The notes: generated by a model from the sequence alone, not told the origin. 64,000 nucleotides of DNA from Microbacterium sp. 18062 (GCF_902706225.1 NZ_CACSKB010000014.1:18414-82413), one strand, 5' to 3'. Shown: positions 44,164 through 52,132, counted from the stretch's first letter. Program-made: numbers and translations.

Positions 44164-45261
44164 CTAGGGGACTCGTAGTTCCCGGATGGGGTCTCTGCGA
44201 CTTGCGACGATTGCGGGGGCGATGGCGGCGAGCGTTGCGGTGAGGAGTGTGAGGATGGCGAGAGCTGCGGTGAAGGAGATGCCCGGCCAGGGGTCGCCGG
44301 TGGCGAGGAGGATGGCGGCGCCGGTGAGGGTGCCGAGGGTGATTCCCGCTGTGGTGAGGATGAGGGTCTGGGCGATCAGGAGGCTGATGATGGAGCTGCG
44401 GGTGGCGCCGAGTGCGCGGCGGCGGCCGAAGTCTTTGCGGCGCATCATGACGAGGCCGTAGAGCAGCACGGCGAGCAGTATCCCGGTCACGGCGAGCAGG
44501 GCGAGTACGAGGCCGCGGGAGAACGACACCAGTTGTCCTTGGACGAGCCCGCGGAGTTGTGCGAGGGTCTCGCTGGTCTGCACGGTCACTTTCGTCGGGT
44601 CTTCGGCTGCGAGGACGGAGAGCGCGGCGTTGGAGACGGGGGTGATGAGTTCGGGGGCGGCGGAGATGATGACGATGACGTTCACGGTCTCGGTGCCGGC
44701 GGCATCCGGTACAGGGATGAGGGTGAGCGGTTCGGAGGCGCTCAAGAAGTCGGGCACGTCGAGGCGGCCGCCGATACCGAAGGTCTCACCGGTCGTCAGG
44801 GTGATCGAGCCGGCGTCGTCTGCCATGCCGAACTGTTCGAGCGCGCCGGGGGATGCGTAGGCGAGTTGCCCGGGAACGGGGAGGCTCTGGGGGATGCCGA
44901 GTCGTTCGAGGTGTGTGCCGTATGCGTACCGCACCGGCACGCGGGTGCCGTCGGCGACGAGGGTGTTGGTGGCGTCGGTGGCGGTGGAGAACGCTCCGGC
45001 CCACTCGATGCCCTCGATCGCCGCCATCCGGTTCAGCACGTCGCTGGTGATGCCGGCGCCGTCTTCTGCGCGGATGGTGATGGCGCGCGTGCCGACGGAG
45101 TCGATGGAGCCGAGGACCTGCTGTTCTGCGCCCACGGTTCGTCCGGTCGTCAGAAGCACGGCGAGGACCATGCCGGTGACCATCAGCAAGGTCAGCGTGG
45201 AGGCCACGGGCTGAGAGCGTGCGGATGCCGCGGCCTCACGGATCAGTGTGTTCCATCTCAC
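44164..45261 (-). CDS. ABC transporter permease, MacB/FtsX type
   Basis: 365 residues. One membrane helix near the N-terminus (about 20-40), a large extracytoplasmic domain (about 45-240), and three C-terminal helices with the FtsX segment MMRRKDFGRRRALGATRSSI and the ending RRDPIRELRVP. This is the mechanotransmission fold of MacB-like transporters. The GTG start overlaps the ATPase stop by four bases. It forms a tripartite-like set with the ATPase and the adaptor. Its likely job is export of a peptide or envelope-active compound. Confidence 0.85.
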   Translation of the reverse strand: MRWNTLIREAAASARSQPVASTLTLLMVTGMVLAVLLTTGRTVGAEQQVLGSIDSVGTRAITIRAEDGAGITSDVLNRMAAIEGIEWAGAFSTATDATNTLVADGTRVPVRYAYGTHLERLGIPQSLPVPGQLAYASPGALEQFGMADDAGSITLTTGETFGIGGRLDVPDFLSASEPLTLIPVPDAAGTETVNVIVIISAAPELITPVSNAALSVLAAEDPTKVTVQTSETLAQLRGLVQGQLVSFSRGLVLALLAVTGILLAVLLYGLVMMRRKDFGRRRALGATRSSIISLLIAQTLILTTAGITLGTLTGAAILLATGDPWPGISFTAALAILTLLTATLAAIAPAIVASRRDPIRELRVP

Positions 45262-45929
45262 AGGCGGACCTCGCGATCGCAGGCCGCTGCCACGTCGGGT
45301 GAGTGGGTGACGACGATCACGGCGGCACCCGATCGGGCGTGGTCGCGCATCGCGCCGACGACGAGCTCGCTGGTGACGGGATCGAGGTTTCCGGTGGGTT
45401 CGTCGGCGAGCAGGATTCTCGGGTCGCTCAGCAGCGCACGGCACAGCGCTATGCGCTGGGCCTGTCCGCCGGAGACCTGGCCGGGCTTGCGGTCGCCGGG
45501 CACGTCCACCCCGAACCGTTCCAGCAGCTCCTCGCCGCGCGCTCGTGCCGCCGCGCGCGTCTGGCGTCGATAGAGGGCGCCTTCCGTGACGTTGTCGATC
45601 ACGGATCGTGTCGCGTCCAACGCCGCGTCCTGGAACACGAACCCGAACGCCTCGGCGCGAAGCCGGGCCCGCTGGCCGTCTGACAGCTGCGCGGTGGGCC
45701 TGCCGTCGACGAGGACGTCCCCGCCGGTGGGTTTCAGCATCAGGCCGAGGAGGTAGAGAAGGGTGCTCTTTCCTCTCCCGGACGGGCCGGTGAGGGCGGT
45801 CATGGTGCCCGCCTCGAACGACGCCGACCAGGTATCGAGCACCGGCGCTGCGGGAACGTAGCCGAAGCTGACGCTGCGCGTGTCGAGGACCACATTCCCG
45901 GACATCCTCCCGGAGGAGGGGAGGGTCAC
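45258..45929 (-). CDS. ABC transporter ATP-binding protein, MacB/LolD type
   Basis: 223 residues. Walker A GPSGRGKST (48-56), Q loop VFQDAALDATRSV, signature VSGGQAQRIAL, Walker B ILLADEPTGNLD and the switch His in VVTHSPDV are complete. The GTG at 45929 overlaps the adaptor stop (GTGA) and is preferred over an inner ATG that directly abuts a GGAGG. It drives the permease encoded next. Confidence 0.9.
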   Translation of the reverse strand: MTLPSSGRMSGNVVLDTRSVSFGYVPAAPVLDTWSASFEAGTMTALTGPSGRGKSTLLYLLGLMLKPTGGDVLVDGRPTAQLSDGQRARLRAEAFGFVFQDAALDATRSVIDNVTEGALYRRQTRAAARARGEELLERFGVDVPGDRKPGQVSGGQAQRIALCRALLSDPRILLADEPTGNLDPVTSELVVGAMRDHARSGAAVIVVTHSPDVAAACDREVRL

Positions 45930-47008
45930 GAGCTCGCCCCGGACCCGCCGGCGGGCACGCGCACGCGCAAGCCCCTGTCCACGCCCTCGACGACCGACAT
46001 CCCCCGCGCGGATGCGGTGACCGAGACGGGAAGCTGCGTTCCGGTCTCGTCGATCACGGCCGCGCTGCCGTCTGCGGTCGTCACGAGCGCCGCCGAGGGC
46101 ACCACCAGACCGGCGACGGTCTCGACGGTGATGATCCGCGAGGTCAGCGTCGCCTGCCCGGTGACCGGTACCTCGCCGCACGCATCGCCGCAGATCGACG
46201 CGCCGTCGTGCCCGGCGAGGGTGACCGTGACGGTCTGAGTCTGGGGATCGCGGGTCTGATCGGTCGCGTACGCCTCCCACACGGCGCCGCTGGGAGAGGT
46301 GATCTCCACCCGTGTGCCGGTCGGCATGAGGGCCGCTTGGGCATCGGTGACAGGAACCGTGAACGTCGGCGACGAGGGCAGGGCTTGCACGACGGGCTCT
46401 CCTCCGGCGAGCGTCGCGCCTCGCGTCACGACCTCCGTGTCCAGCGTCACACGGGAGGGCAGGGAAGGGACGAAGATCACGTCACCCGTTTCGACGACAC
46501 CGGTCTGCTCTACCCCGAGCGACTTCTGCCATGCCGTGATCGCAGCCTCCGTGCCGGCCTCCGCTCTGCCGTCGATCTGACCGCCGTAGAACCCGAGAGC
46601 CGCGAGCATCGCCTGCAACTGGGCCACATCATCGCCCGATGTTCCCCGGGAGATGTTCCGAAAGGCGGGGATCGCGCCCTGGGCGACGACGACGGGCTCG
46701 AGGTCGACGGTGTAGAGCGCGGCGCCCTGCGAGACCTCCGTGCCCGCCTCGACACTCACCCCCGTCACGATGCCGGCAGCCTGATTCGTCCCGGCCTGCT
46801 CGGGGGCCCACACCGCCACCGTGTTCGACGTCACGCTCGAACCGACCTCGCCGTTCTCCACGGTCACGAATGTGAAGCCTGTTGCCTCGAGCGGATCCTC
46901 CGCGGGGCGCAGAACGGTGGTCAGCGCCCAACCGGCCGCCAGACCGACCACAAGCACGACCGCGACGATGACGAGCAAGAGAGCCGACGAACGAGCGCGG
47001 GTCTTCAT
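45926..47008 (-). CDS. HlyD/MacA-like adaptor with peptidoglycan-binding domain
   Basis: 360 residues. One N-terminal membrane anchor (about 8-30), a split HlyD/lipoyl-like domain, and inserted between its halves a PGBD1-type peptidoglycan-binding domain (ISRGTSGDDVAQLQAMLAAL, FYGGQIDGRAEAGTEAAITA; about 118-172). The C-terminal beta-barrel includes VPVTGQATLTSR and a Cys pair (ICGDACGE). Gram-positive MacA-like adaptors of this design link an ABC exporter to the cell wall. It is first of the three-gene exporter set. Confidence 0.85.
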   Translation of the reverse strand: MKTRARSSALLLVIVAVVLVVGLAAGWALTTVLRPAEDPLEATGFTFVTVENGEVGSSVTSNTVAVWAPEQAGTNQAAGIVTGVSVEAGTEVSQGAALYTVDLEPVVVAQGAIPAFRNISRGTSGDDVAQLQAMLAALGFYGGQIDGRAEAGTEAAITAWQKSLGVEQTGVVETGDVIFVPSLPSRVTLDTEVVTRGATLAGGEPVVQALPSSPTFTVPVTDAQAALMPTGTRVEITSPSGAVWEAYATDQTRDPQTQTVTVTLAGHDGASICGDACGEVPVTGQATLTSRIITVETVAGLVVPSAALVTTADGSAAVIDETGTQLPVSVTASARGMSVVEGVDRGLRVRVPAGGSGASS

Positions 47009-47332
47009 GCCGCTACCTCAGGGGCTTCGTTGCCGTTGGCTTCGATTGCTCGCGGGTGCGGCTCCTGGCCGTTTGAGCCAGACGGTGATGGTGCGGAGGG
47101 GGCGCTGCCATAGATGAGCGTGGCAGCGGACGGCCAGCCTATCGGGCCCCCACGCCCCAGCTCAACACATCGGTCAATGCACCTGCGATCGCGAAACGGG
47201 GGAGATCCGCAGAGGCCATTGCGCTGATTCACAGCTTGTGGTCCCACCGATTTCTCCCCTTGCTGAAGAAGTCCACGTACTTCCTGCGCCTTTACCGCAT
47301 CAGAAGATCGGACGGCGCGATGCCGTCAGTTC
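47009..47332. other. Intergenic region between lipoprotein gene and exporter operon
   Basis: 324 bp with visibly lower G+C than the core genome. No gene is recognised on either strand. The part nearest 47009 should hold the exporter promoter; GCTGCCA...TGGCAGC (47102-47126) is a small dyad there. Confidence 0.4.
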
Positions 47333-47959
47333 CTATTCGTCGTAGAAGTCCTCAGGCACTTGAGGGCAAGCCGCAGAGAGCGCCGCATACCGCTCCTGCG
47401 CTACGGAAATATCCTCGTACGGAGACCACGCTCCACCGGACTCAATGAACACTGATTTGCTCGGCGGGGATGACGAAGGCGGATAGCCCGCGTCCTCTAG
47501 ACACTCGATCAGCGTCGTCGATCGGTAGGTGTACAAGATGCGGAGCCGCTCGTCAGTGAGGGGTTCGGTGTACTTCGGATCAACCGGATACCGTACTTCG
47601 CACGTGAAGATCGCCATGTTGAAAGCGGCTGCAGCTACCGCATCCGTGAGCGGCGGGTAGCTCAGTCCCTCGCCATCGGTCGTCACGCTGACGTTGTAGC
47701 CCTCCTCAGCGAGGCAGGCTGCCTGGGTCGATGCCCATTCGCTGAGGTCGATCAGCCGCGATGCCTCAACCTGTGGCGGGTCCGTGATCCCCAAGCTACC
47801 TGCAAGGATGCGTGCATTCTCCTCCAGATACTGCACCGTCTCAGGATCCTGGAATCTTGTGTCGCTGGAGGCGGATTGCCCAGACTCTATCGAGCAACCC
47901 GCCAACACAAGCATCAGCACAAACGCCGGCAGCGTCGCCGATAGTGCTCGTGGAGTCAC
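47333..47959 (-). CDS. Lipoprotein coupled to small secreted protein, unknown function
   Basis: 208 residues. The signal peptide ends in the lipobox VLAGC, with Cys22 as the anchor. The mature part has four further Cys (QAACLAEEG, FTCEVRY, LIECLEDAG, SAACPQVPED), probably two disulfides, and ends in EDFYDE. I do not recognise a family. The GTG start overlaps the stop of the small secreted protein gene (GTGA), so the two are made together; a lipoprotein in this position could be an immunity or receptor protein (inference). Its base composition is lower in G+C than the core genes. Confidence 0.7.
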   Translation of the reverse strand: MTPRALSATLPAFVLMLVLAGCSIESGQSASSDTRFQDPETVQYLEENARILAGSLGITDPPQVEASRLIDLSEWASTQAACLAEEGYNVSVTTDGEGLSYPPLTDAVAAAAFNMAIFTCEVRYPVDPKYTEPLTDERLRILYTYRSTTLIECLEDAGYPPSSSPPSKSVFIESGGAWSPYEDISVAQERYAALSAACPQVPEDFYDE

Positions 47960-48273
47960 GCGCAGTACACGAACGCGCTGGCTACATCCCCACCCACGCC
48001 CGTGGTGAATGCCCTCCAGTCCGAAATGCTCGGCTGTGTCGCGCTGTACCGCCACTGATACGTGGACCCGTTGTTCCAGGAGTTCCAGACCGTGACGCCG
48101 GTCTGGTGATTGATGCGCCCCTTTCCGTTCGACGCGATCGTAGTCATCGTGCCAACGCCACACGAGTATGAGCCACCCGAGATGCTCGGCGCTGCTTGTG
48201 CCGCCGTGCTTGACCCTGCAATCAGTGCGACTGCCAGGCACAGGACTGTCGCAGCTTTCGTTCTGAACCTCAT
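47956..48273 (-). CDS. Small secreted two-cysteine protein
   Basis: 105 residues. A classic signal peptide (1-27, cleavage AQA-AP) leaves a mature chain of about 78 residues rich in Gly, Ser, Thr, Trp and Asn, with two Cys (Cys38 and Cys104, the next-to-last residue), which can close a disulfide across the whole protein. The centre reads VTVWNSWNNGSTYQWRYSA. The length, secretion and context (coupled lipoprotein, MacAB-like exporter downstream) recall bacteriocin-like loci, but the sequence is not one I can place. AAGGAGCGTTGAGAAC precedes the ATG. A dyad at 48299-48323 overlaps its promoter region. Confidence 0.7.
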   Translation of the reverse strand: MRFRTKAATVLCLAVALIAGSSTAAQAAPSISGGSYSCGVGTMTTIASNGKGRINHQTGVTVWNSWNNGSTYQWRYSATQPSISDWRAFTTGVGGDVASAFVYCA

Positions 48274-48298
48274 GTTCTCAACGCTCCTTTGCTTGCTA

Positions 48299-48323
48299 TA
48301 TACGCATCATATCGTAATGTATC
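48299..48323. promoter_or_regulatory. Candidate TetR operator upstream of secreted-protein gene
   Basis: ATACG (48300-48304) and GTAATGTATC (48314-48323) have the same spacing as in the site at 49194-49218 (ATACG-N9-GTAAYGTRTC). It sits about 26 bases ahead of the ATG at 48273 and overlaps the TATATA-containing promoter. The regulator that would bind is not proven. Confidence 0.4.
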
Positions 48324-48473
48324 TCGAAGGTAACGTCTCCTACGCCGTCGCAACGCCCAGCCGCACGTCGGCCGCGTCACGCGCTCGCCCCAACCCACCC
48401 GCGTACTTCTCGAGCGCTCTCCTGGCTCTCGCTCGACGCGAGTTGAGTCTCCACCGACCCCGGCGTTGTGGTT

Positions 48474-49082
48474 CTACGCCGCGTGCGCACTCACATCTGT
48501 GAGGAAGCGGTATGTGTACTCTGCTGTCTCTCTGGCGATGTGATCGTCAAGTCTTCCGCGAACGGGCAGCGCCATTCGGACGAACAGCGGCCCAAGGAGC
48601 GTGTCGCAGAGGAACTCGTGGTCTACGTCACGACGAATGTTTTCGCCTCGAGCCCTGGCGCGCTCGACGACGAGGCCGAGGTTGTCGCGACGGGGCTGCA
48701 GAAACTTCTCGCCATAAAGCTGTCTGACGACGGGATCAACGCGGACTTCTTCAAGGAGGCCGGGCAGATTCTTCCGCATCAACGGGGAGGACAGCATGGC
48801 GACGTCTTGGCGTTGGAGCTGGATGAGATCGTTGCGCAGCGAGCCGGTATCGACCTCAGTGTTCGTTCCGGTGCCGAAGCGGTTGATGATCACCTGGTAC
48901 GCGAGGTGGGCGATGTTCGGGTAACGGCGGTAGAAGGTCGGCCTTGTTGTCCCGATCTCCTTCACGAGCCCGTCAACGGTCAGGCGCCCGTATCCGTCGT
49001 TAAGCATGACCCGCTCTGCAGCATCGATCAAGGCTGCGCTGATGGTCTCATCGTGAGGTCGACCCGGGCGTACTTCAGTCAT
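48474..49082 (-). CDS. TetR-family transcriptional regulator
   Basis: 202 residues. The N-terminal helix-turn-helix (about 15-62) reads ALIDAAERVMLNDGYGRLTV, then IGTTRPTFYRRYPNIAHLAY. The C-terminal ligand domain is of the TetR_C type common to efflux regulators and shows no clear link to the GBL-receptor group. It is divergent from avrD with about 130 bp between. TATAGA on its own strand lies just before the ATG. It could repress itself, avrD or the exporter. Confidence 0.85.
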   Translation of the reverse strand: MTEVRPGRPHDETISAALIDAAERVMLNDGYGRLTVDGLVKEIGTTRPTFYRRYPNIAHLAYQVIINRFGTGTNTEVDTGSLRNDLIQLQRQDVAMLSSPLMRKNLPGLLEEVRVDPVVRQLYGEKFLQPRRDNLGLVVERARARGENIRRDVDHEFLCDTLLGPLFVRMALPVRGRLDDHIARETAEYTYRFLTDVSAHAA

Positions 49083-49213
49083 TGTCTATAACTCTACCAA
49101 GTCGACCTCCAGTGCGCGCCGGAGCGCGGCCGTCCGCGCGCCAATCAACACTTGTGCCTGCTGTATCGATTGGGTTGCTGCGGCGGCCTCGAGCATACGG
49201 CATACTCTGTAAC
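49083..49213. promoter_or_regulatory. Divergent promoter region, tetR / avrD-like
   Basis: 131 bp. It contains the TetR gene's TATAGA at 49083-49090 (minus strand), the avrD -10 TACTCT (49203-49208), and the start of a dyad (49194-49218). Confidence 0.5.
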
Positions 49214-49218
49214 GTGTC
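49194..49218. promoter_or_regulatory. Candidate operator over avrD-like promoter and start
   Basis: ATACG (49195-49199) and GTAACGTGTC (49209-49218) share sequence and spacing with the site at 48299-48323. It covers the -10 TACTCT and the GTG at 49214, so a bound repressor would block transcription. Confidence 0.4.
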
Positions 49219-50203
49219 AGAGACTCAGGGCGTCAGGCAAAGCACCAGAGCCTCGCCGACGTTCCCCTGCTCTTTGGACGATGTACTCGGAGAAGCTGAT
49301 ACGCGGTTCTTCGGTGATGGCTATCGCCATGTGCGCTACGAAATCGATCGCCCCACGACCGTCGACCACAGTAGTGAGCGGATCAATGCGATCGGACGTG
49401 TGATCATTCCGCCATCGCAACACGTTGATCCAGTCGACGAAGGCGACACGACACATCTGAGCTCTGTTGACGCGATCGCCCTTCCCGTCCTCGCGTACCA
49501 ACGATCCGTGCCTCCTGGGCTCTCGATGGACAGGAACTGGTACATCGCGGCGTTGGACCTACGGGGAGGCTCCTCGCCGTGGCTGGACGTGGGCCGAGTC
49601 CCTACCTCGCTCTCCGTGAGCCGGGAAGCGGCCCACGTGCTGAACATCACATCCCGAACAGGATCACTGCGCAGCACGTTGCAGCTCAGATCCCTCTCGA
49701 TGCGCTCGAAAGACCCGGACCAAGCTGCAGGGATCGAAGCGTCCACCGTGGCGCCCCTGAACGTCTACGGTGAAGCGTTCCGTCATATACGTCACACCGC
49801 GACGATCACACGCTTCGACCATGATCGAGCAGAGCTCTCGGCTGAGCACCGCCTGTGGGTCGACACAGACGGGCCGAGGCCCCTCAATGGGTTGGAGTCG
49901 TCTTTCTGGCCGGCCCTGTCGATGATCGACCATCTGGTGATGCACGGACAGCTGCTGCAGGCCGTTATCTGTACGGCTCACGAGATCGATCGCGAGCAAA
50001 TGGGGAACATGTGGATGCGGCAGGTCCGTATCCACATCGTGGGACCGCCCACCCCCGTTCCAGCGGCGTTGTCTACTCGGACGAGGATTATCGACGACCG
50101 GGTATTGGATCGTGCAGGGCAACGTATCCACGACATCACGATCGAATCGGACTCCTCGATCGGAGTCGGCGGAGTCGCGAAGGTCGCATACATCGAAGGA
50201 TAA
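49214..50203 (+). CDS. AvrD-family protein (syringolide/butanolide-type signal synthesis)
   Basis: 329 residues. The N-terminal block SLDDVLGEADTRFFGDGYRH and HVRYEIDRP, then LSSVDAIALPVLAYQ, match AvrD of Pseudomonas syringae, which makes syringolides, butanolide-like acyl sugars. The second half (GPRPLNGLESSFWPALSMID, MDH-like pocket, MGNMWMRQVRIH) fits the AfsA/AvrD hotdog-like group. It probably condenses an acyl chain with a sugar or dihydroxyacetone derivative. The GTG is five bases after a -10 hexamer (leaderless). It heads an operon with a GBL-receptor-type TetR and an SDR; lower G+C suggests acquisition. Confidence 0.78.
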   Translation: MSETQGVRQSTRASPTFPCSLDDVLGEADTRFFGDGYRHVRYEIDRPTTVDHSSERINAIGRVIIPPSQHVDPVDEGDTTHLSSVDAIALPVLAYQRSVPPGLSMDRNWYIAALDLRGGSSPWLDVGRVPTSLSVSREAAHVLNITSRTGSLRSTLQLRSLSMRSKDPDQAAGIEASTVAPLNVYGEAFRHIRHTATITRFDHDRAELSAEHRLWVDTDGPRPLNGLESSFWPALSMIDHLVMHGQLLQAVICTAHEIDREQMGNMWMRQVRIHIVGPPTPVPAALSTRTRIIDDRVLDRAGQRIHDITIESDSSIGVGGVAKVAYIEG

Positions 50204-50205
50204 GC

Positions 50206-50853
50206 ATGAACCACCACGACATTGCCGGCCTGCATGGGACTGCCAAGGCGGAGGAGAGTTTCGAGGCCTCCTCCGCGGCCGACGAAGAGGACAAGATCCT
50301 CGATGCTGCTGCGCGCCTTGTCGCAGACGGAGGTTACGAGGCTCTGACCTTTGAGCATGTAGCCGACGCCGCCAGTATCCCTGTCGCCGCGATCGAGGAG
50401 CACTTCGCTTCTCGTCACGCGTTGGCCTCCGCGATCCTCGACTCAGAGGGGGCGAGCATGCGGCGCGCGCAGCAACACGCCCGTGCTCTGAGCGATGTCC
50501 CCCTCGAAGTTCTACGCAACACATACCGCATCGTCGGCGACAATCTCGCGACAATCCCTGTTGTCCGCGCCGGAGTACGGCTGGCTACCGAAGCTCGCCG
50601 GTACTTCCCAGAACGCCGAATCGACCCTTTCCGCACCTGGGATCAGTTCGTCACGGACCTTCTCGAACAGGCAAAAGGAGCGGGGCATCTGAAGCCAGGC
50701 ACCGATATCGTTGCGGCAACTTGGGTACTCGTCGCGGTTGCGATGGGAACGCGTGACCTTCTCGCGTTCCGAGACGCCTGGTCCGAGGCGCCGACCCGCC
50801 TGCACGACAGCGCAAGCGCGGTCATCGCCCTCATCTCGGCGGACATGCCATGA
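50206..50853 (+). CDS. TetR-family regulator, gamma-butyrolactone-receptor type
   Basis: 215 residues. The helix-turn-helix (about 29-75) reads ILDAAARLVADGGYEALTFE and VAAIEEHFASRHALASAIL. The ligand domain has the pattern of ArpA/ScbR receptors: PVVRAGVRLATEARRYFPE, then FRTWDQFVTDLLEQAKGAG with the Trp that contacts the ligand, and LKPGTDIVAATWVLVAVAMG. An unusual 27-residue hydrophilic N-terminal extension precedes it. GAAGGATAAGC is a good binding site. It starts two bases after avrD and overlaps the SDR gene (ATGA). It likely senses the product made by its neighbours. Confidence 0.8.
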   Translation: MNHHDIAGLHGTAKAEESFEASSAADEEDKILDAAARLVADGGYEALTFEHVADAASIPVAAIEEHFASRHALASAILDSEGASMRRAQQHARALSDVPLEVLRNTYRIVGDNLATIPVVRAGVRLATEARRYFPERRIDPFRTWDQFVTDLLEQAKGAGHLKPGTDIVAATWVLVAVAMGTRDLLAFRDAWSEAPTRLHDSASAVIALISADMP

Positions 50854-51698
50854 CAACAATCATCGATCACCCCATCCCGGACTCAAACACCGCAGGTCTC
50901 GAACGCGTCGTGGTGGTGACAGGAGCAACCGGCGGCATCGGCGCCGCCATCACCCACAAACTCACCGAGGAGGGCTACACCGTCCTAGCTCACTACGGCA
51001 AGAACCATGAGCGAGCTCACAAGCTAAAGAACGAAACGCAACAGCACGGCGGCGCCATACATCCGCACTCCTCCGACTTGTCGACGCCAGACGGAATCGA
51101 TCATCTCCTCACCGCCGTCCGCAACTACCTCACCGATGACCAACGCCGTGAACTCCATGGACTCGTCAACAATGCGGGCAAGCTCCTCGGCCCTTCCCTC
51201 ACCGACGCCACCCCGGCCGGCTTCGACAACTACTTCGCGGTCAACACCAAAGCACCGTTCTTCCTCACCCAACAGCTGACTCCACTTATGCCGAACGGAC
51301 GCGGCAGCGTTGTGAACATCTCCTCCGCCGGAGCACACTTCTCCAGCCCCGGCGACATCGTCTACGCGATGAGCAAAGCGGCACTCGAATCACTCACCGC
51401 AAATGCCGCCGAAGCCCTCGCAGCCCGAGGCATCCGCATCAACACGGTCATCCCCGGCCTCACCGACAACGGACACCCAGCTTTCCAAGACCCCCGCCTC
51501 GCGGACTACCTCTCGTCCCTGTCCGTCCTTGGCGGCGTCGCACACCCCGAACAAGTTGCCGATGCCATCGCCTTCCTCCTCTCTGACAAAGCCGCCCGCA
51601 TCACCGGCGCCGCCCTCGATGTCAGCGGAGGCAGCACACTCGGAGCACGACCAACCCCGACCATCTCACTGCACACGCTGGCAAGTATGCAGACATAG
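50850..51698 (+). CDS. Short-chain dehydrogenase/reductase
   Basis: 282 residues. Classical SDR: the cofactor loop VVVTGATGGIGAAI (about 20-33), NNAG, catalytic Ser in NISSAGAHFSS and the YAMSK tyrosine/lysine pair, then the VIPGLTDNGHP turn. The C-terminus has an extra 25 residues (RPTPTISLHTLASMQT). The start overlaps the receptor stop by four bases. In GBL pathways a reductase acts on the carbonyl or lactone precursor, so this is the likely partner of AvrD (inference). Codon use differs from the core genes (more A/T-ended codons). Confidence 0.88.
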   Translation: MTTIIDHPIPDSNTAGLERVVVVTGATGGIGAAITHKLTEEGYTVLAHYGKNHERAHKLKNETQQHGGAIHPHSSDLSTPDGIDHLLTAVRNYLTDDQRRELHGLVNNAGKLLGPSLTDATPAGFDNYFAVNTKAPFFLTQQLTPLMPNGRGSVVNISSAGAHFSSPGDIVYAMSKAALESLTANAAEALAARGIRINTVIPGLTDNGHPAFQDPRLADYLSSLSVLGGVAHPEQVADAIAFLLSDKAARITGAALDVSGGSTLGARPTPTISLHTLASMQT

Positions 51699-51762
51699 CC
51701 GACAGTCCCACCCGCCAACGCGTGATCAAACGCGCGATCTCGGGTCTGTCTCGATCATCGAC

Positions 51763-51933
51763 CGACAAGCCATCCACCGCGGCATCTTCACCTCGGTGAA
51801 GGATCTGAATGCGAAGATCTGCCAATTCATCACCGGCTGGAACGACCGCGAACACCCCTTCGACTGGACCAAGACCCCGGAGCAGATCCTCACGAAAGCC
51901 AACCGATTACCAACTTCAGAAACGCGACACTAG
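51763..51933 (+). pseudogene. IS630-family transposase, C-terminal stump
   Basis: 57 codons reading RQAIHRGIFTSVKDLNAKIC, QFITGWNDREHPFDWTKTPE, then QILTKANRLPTSETRH and a stop. This is the C-terminal end of an IS630-type DDE transposase; the catalytic domain is missing. The TAG ends in CTAGTACTAC; IS630 elements insert at TA. It marks the right end of the A+T-richer island, just ahead of prmC. Confidence 0.8.
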
Positions 51934-52115
51934 TACTACAGTCGCGTGGCTGAGGGGCGGTTCCGTTCGCGGACCGGGACGGCTGGAGGGGATGAGGCTA
52001 CGCCCGCAGGTCTGAGGTCCGGTTCGTAGGCGGGGCGACATGCGGCAGCCGGTCACCGGGGTCGCACGGGCCTCTCCCGCGGGCGCCCGGCCCGGCCGTC
52101 TGTGACGGGTCCGGC

Positions 52116-52121
52116 TAAACT
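52116..52121 (+). promoter_or_regulatory. -10 hexamer TAAACT of prmC
   Basis: TAAACT lies 11 bases ahead of the prmC ATG. A promoter here would make prmC independent of the disrupted rho-prfA transcript. Confidence 0.45.
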
Positions 52122-52132
52122 GGGCGCCGCCC

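Noticed and set aside
47956..48273. Assignment of the small secreted protein to the lactococcin 972 family.
   Set aside because: Size, signal peptide and exporter context fit, but the mature sequence has two Cys and does not show the lactococcin 972 pattern that I know; left as unknown.
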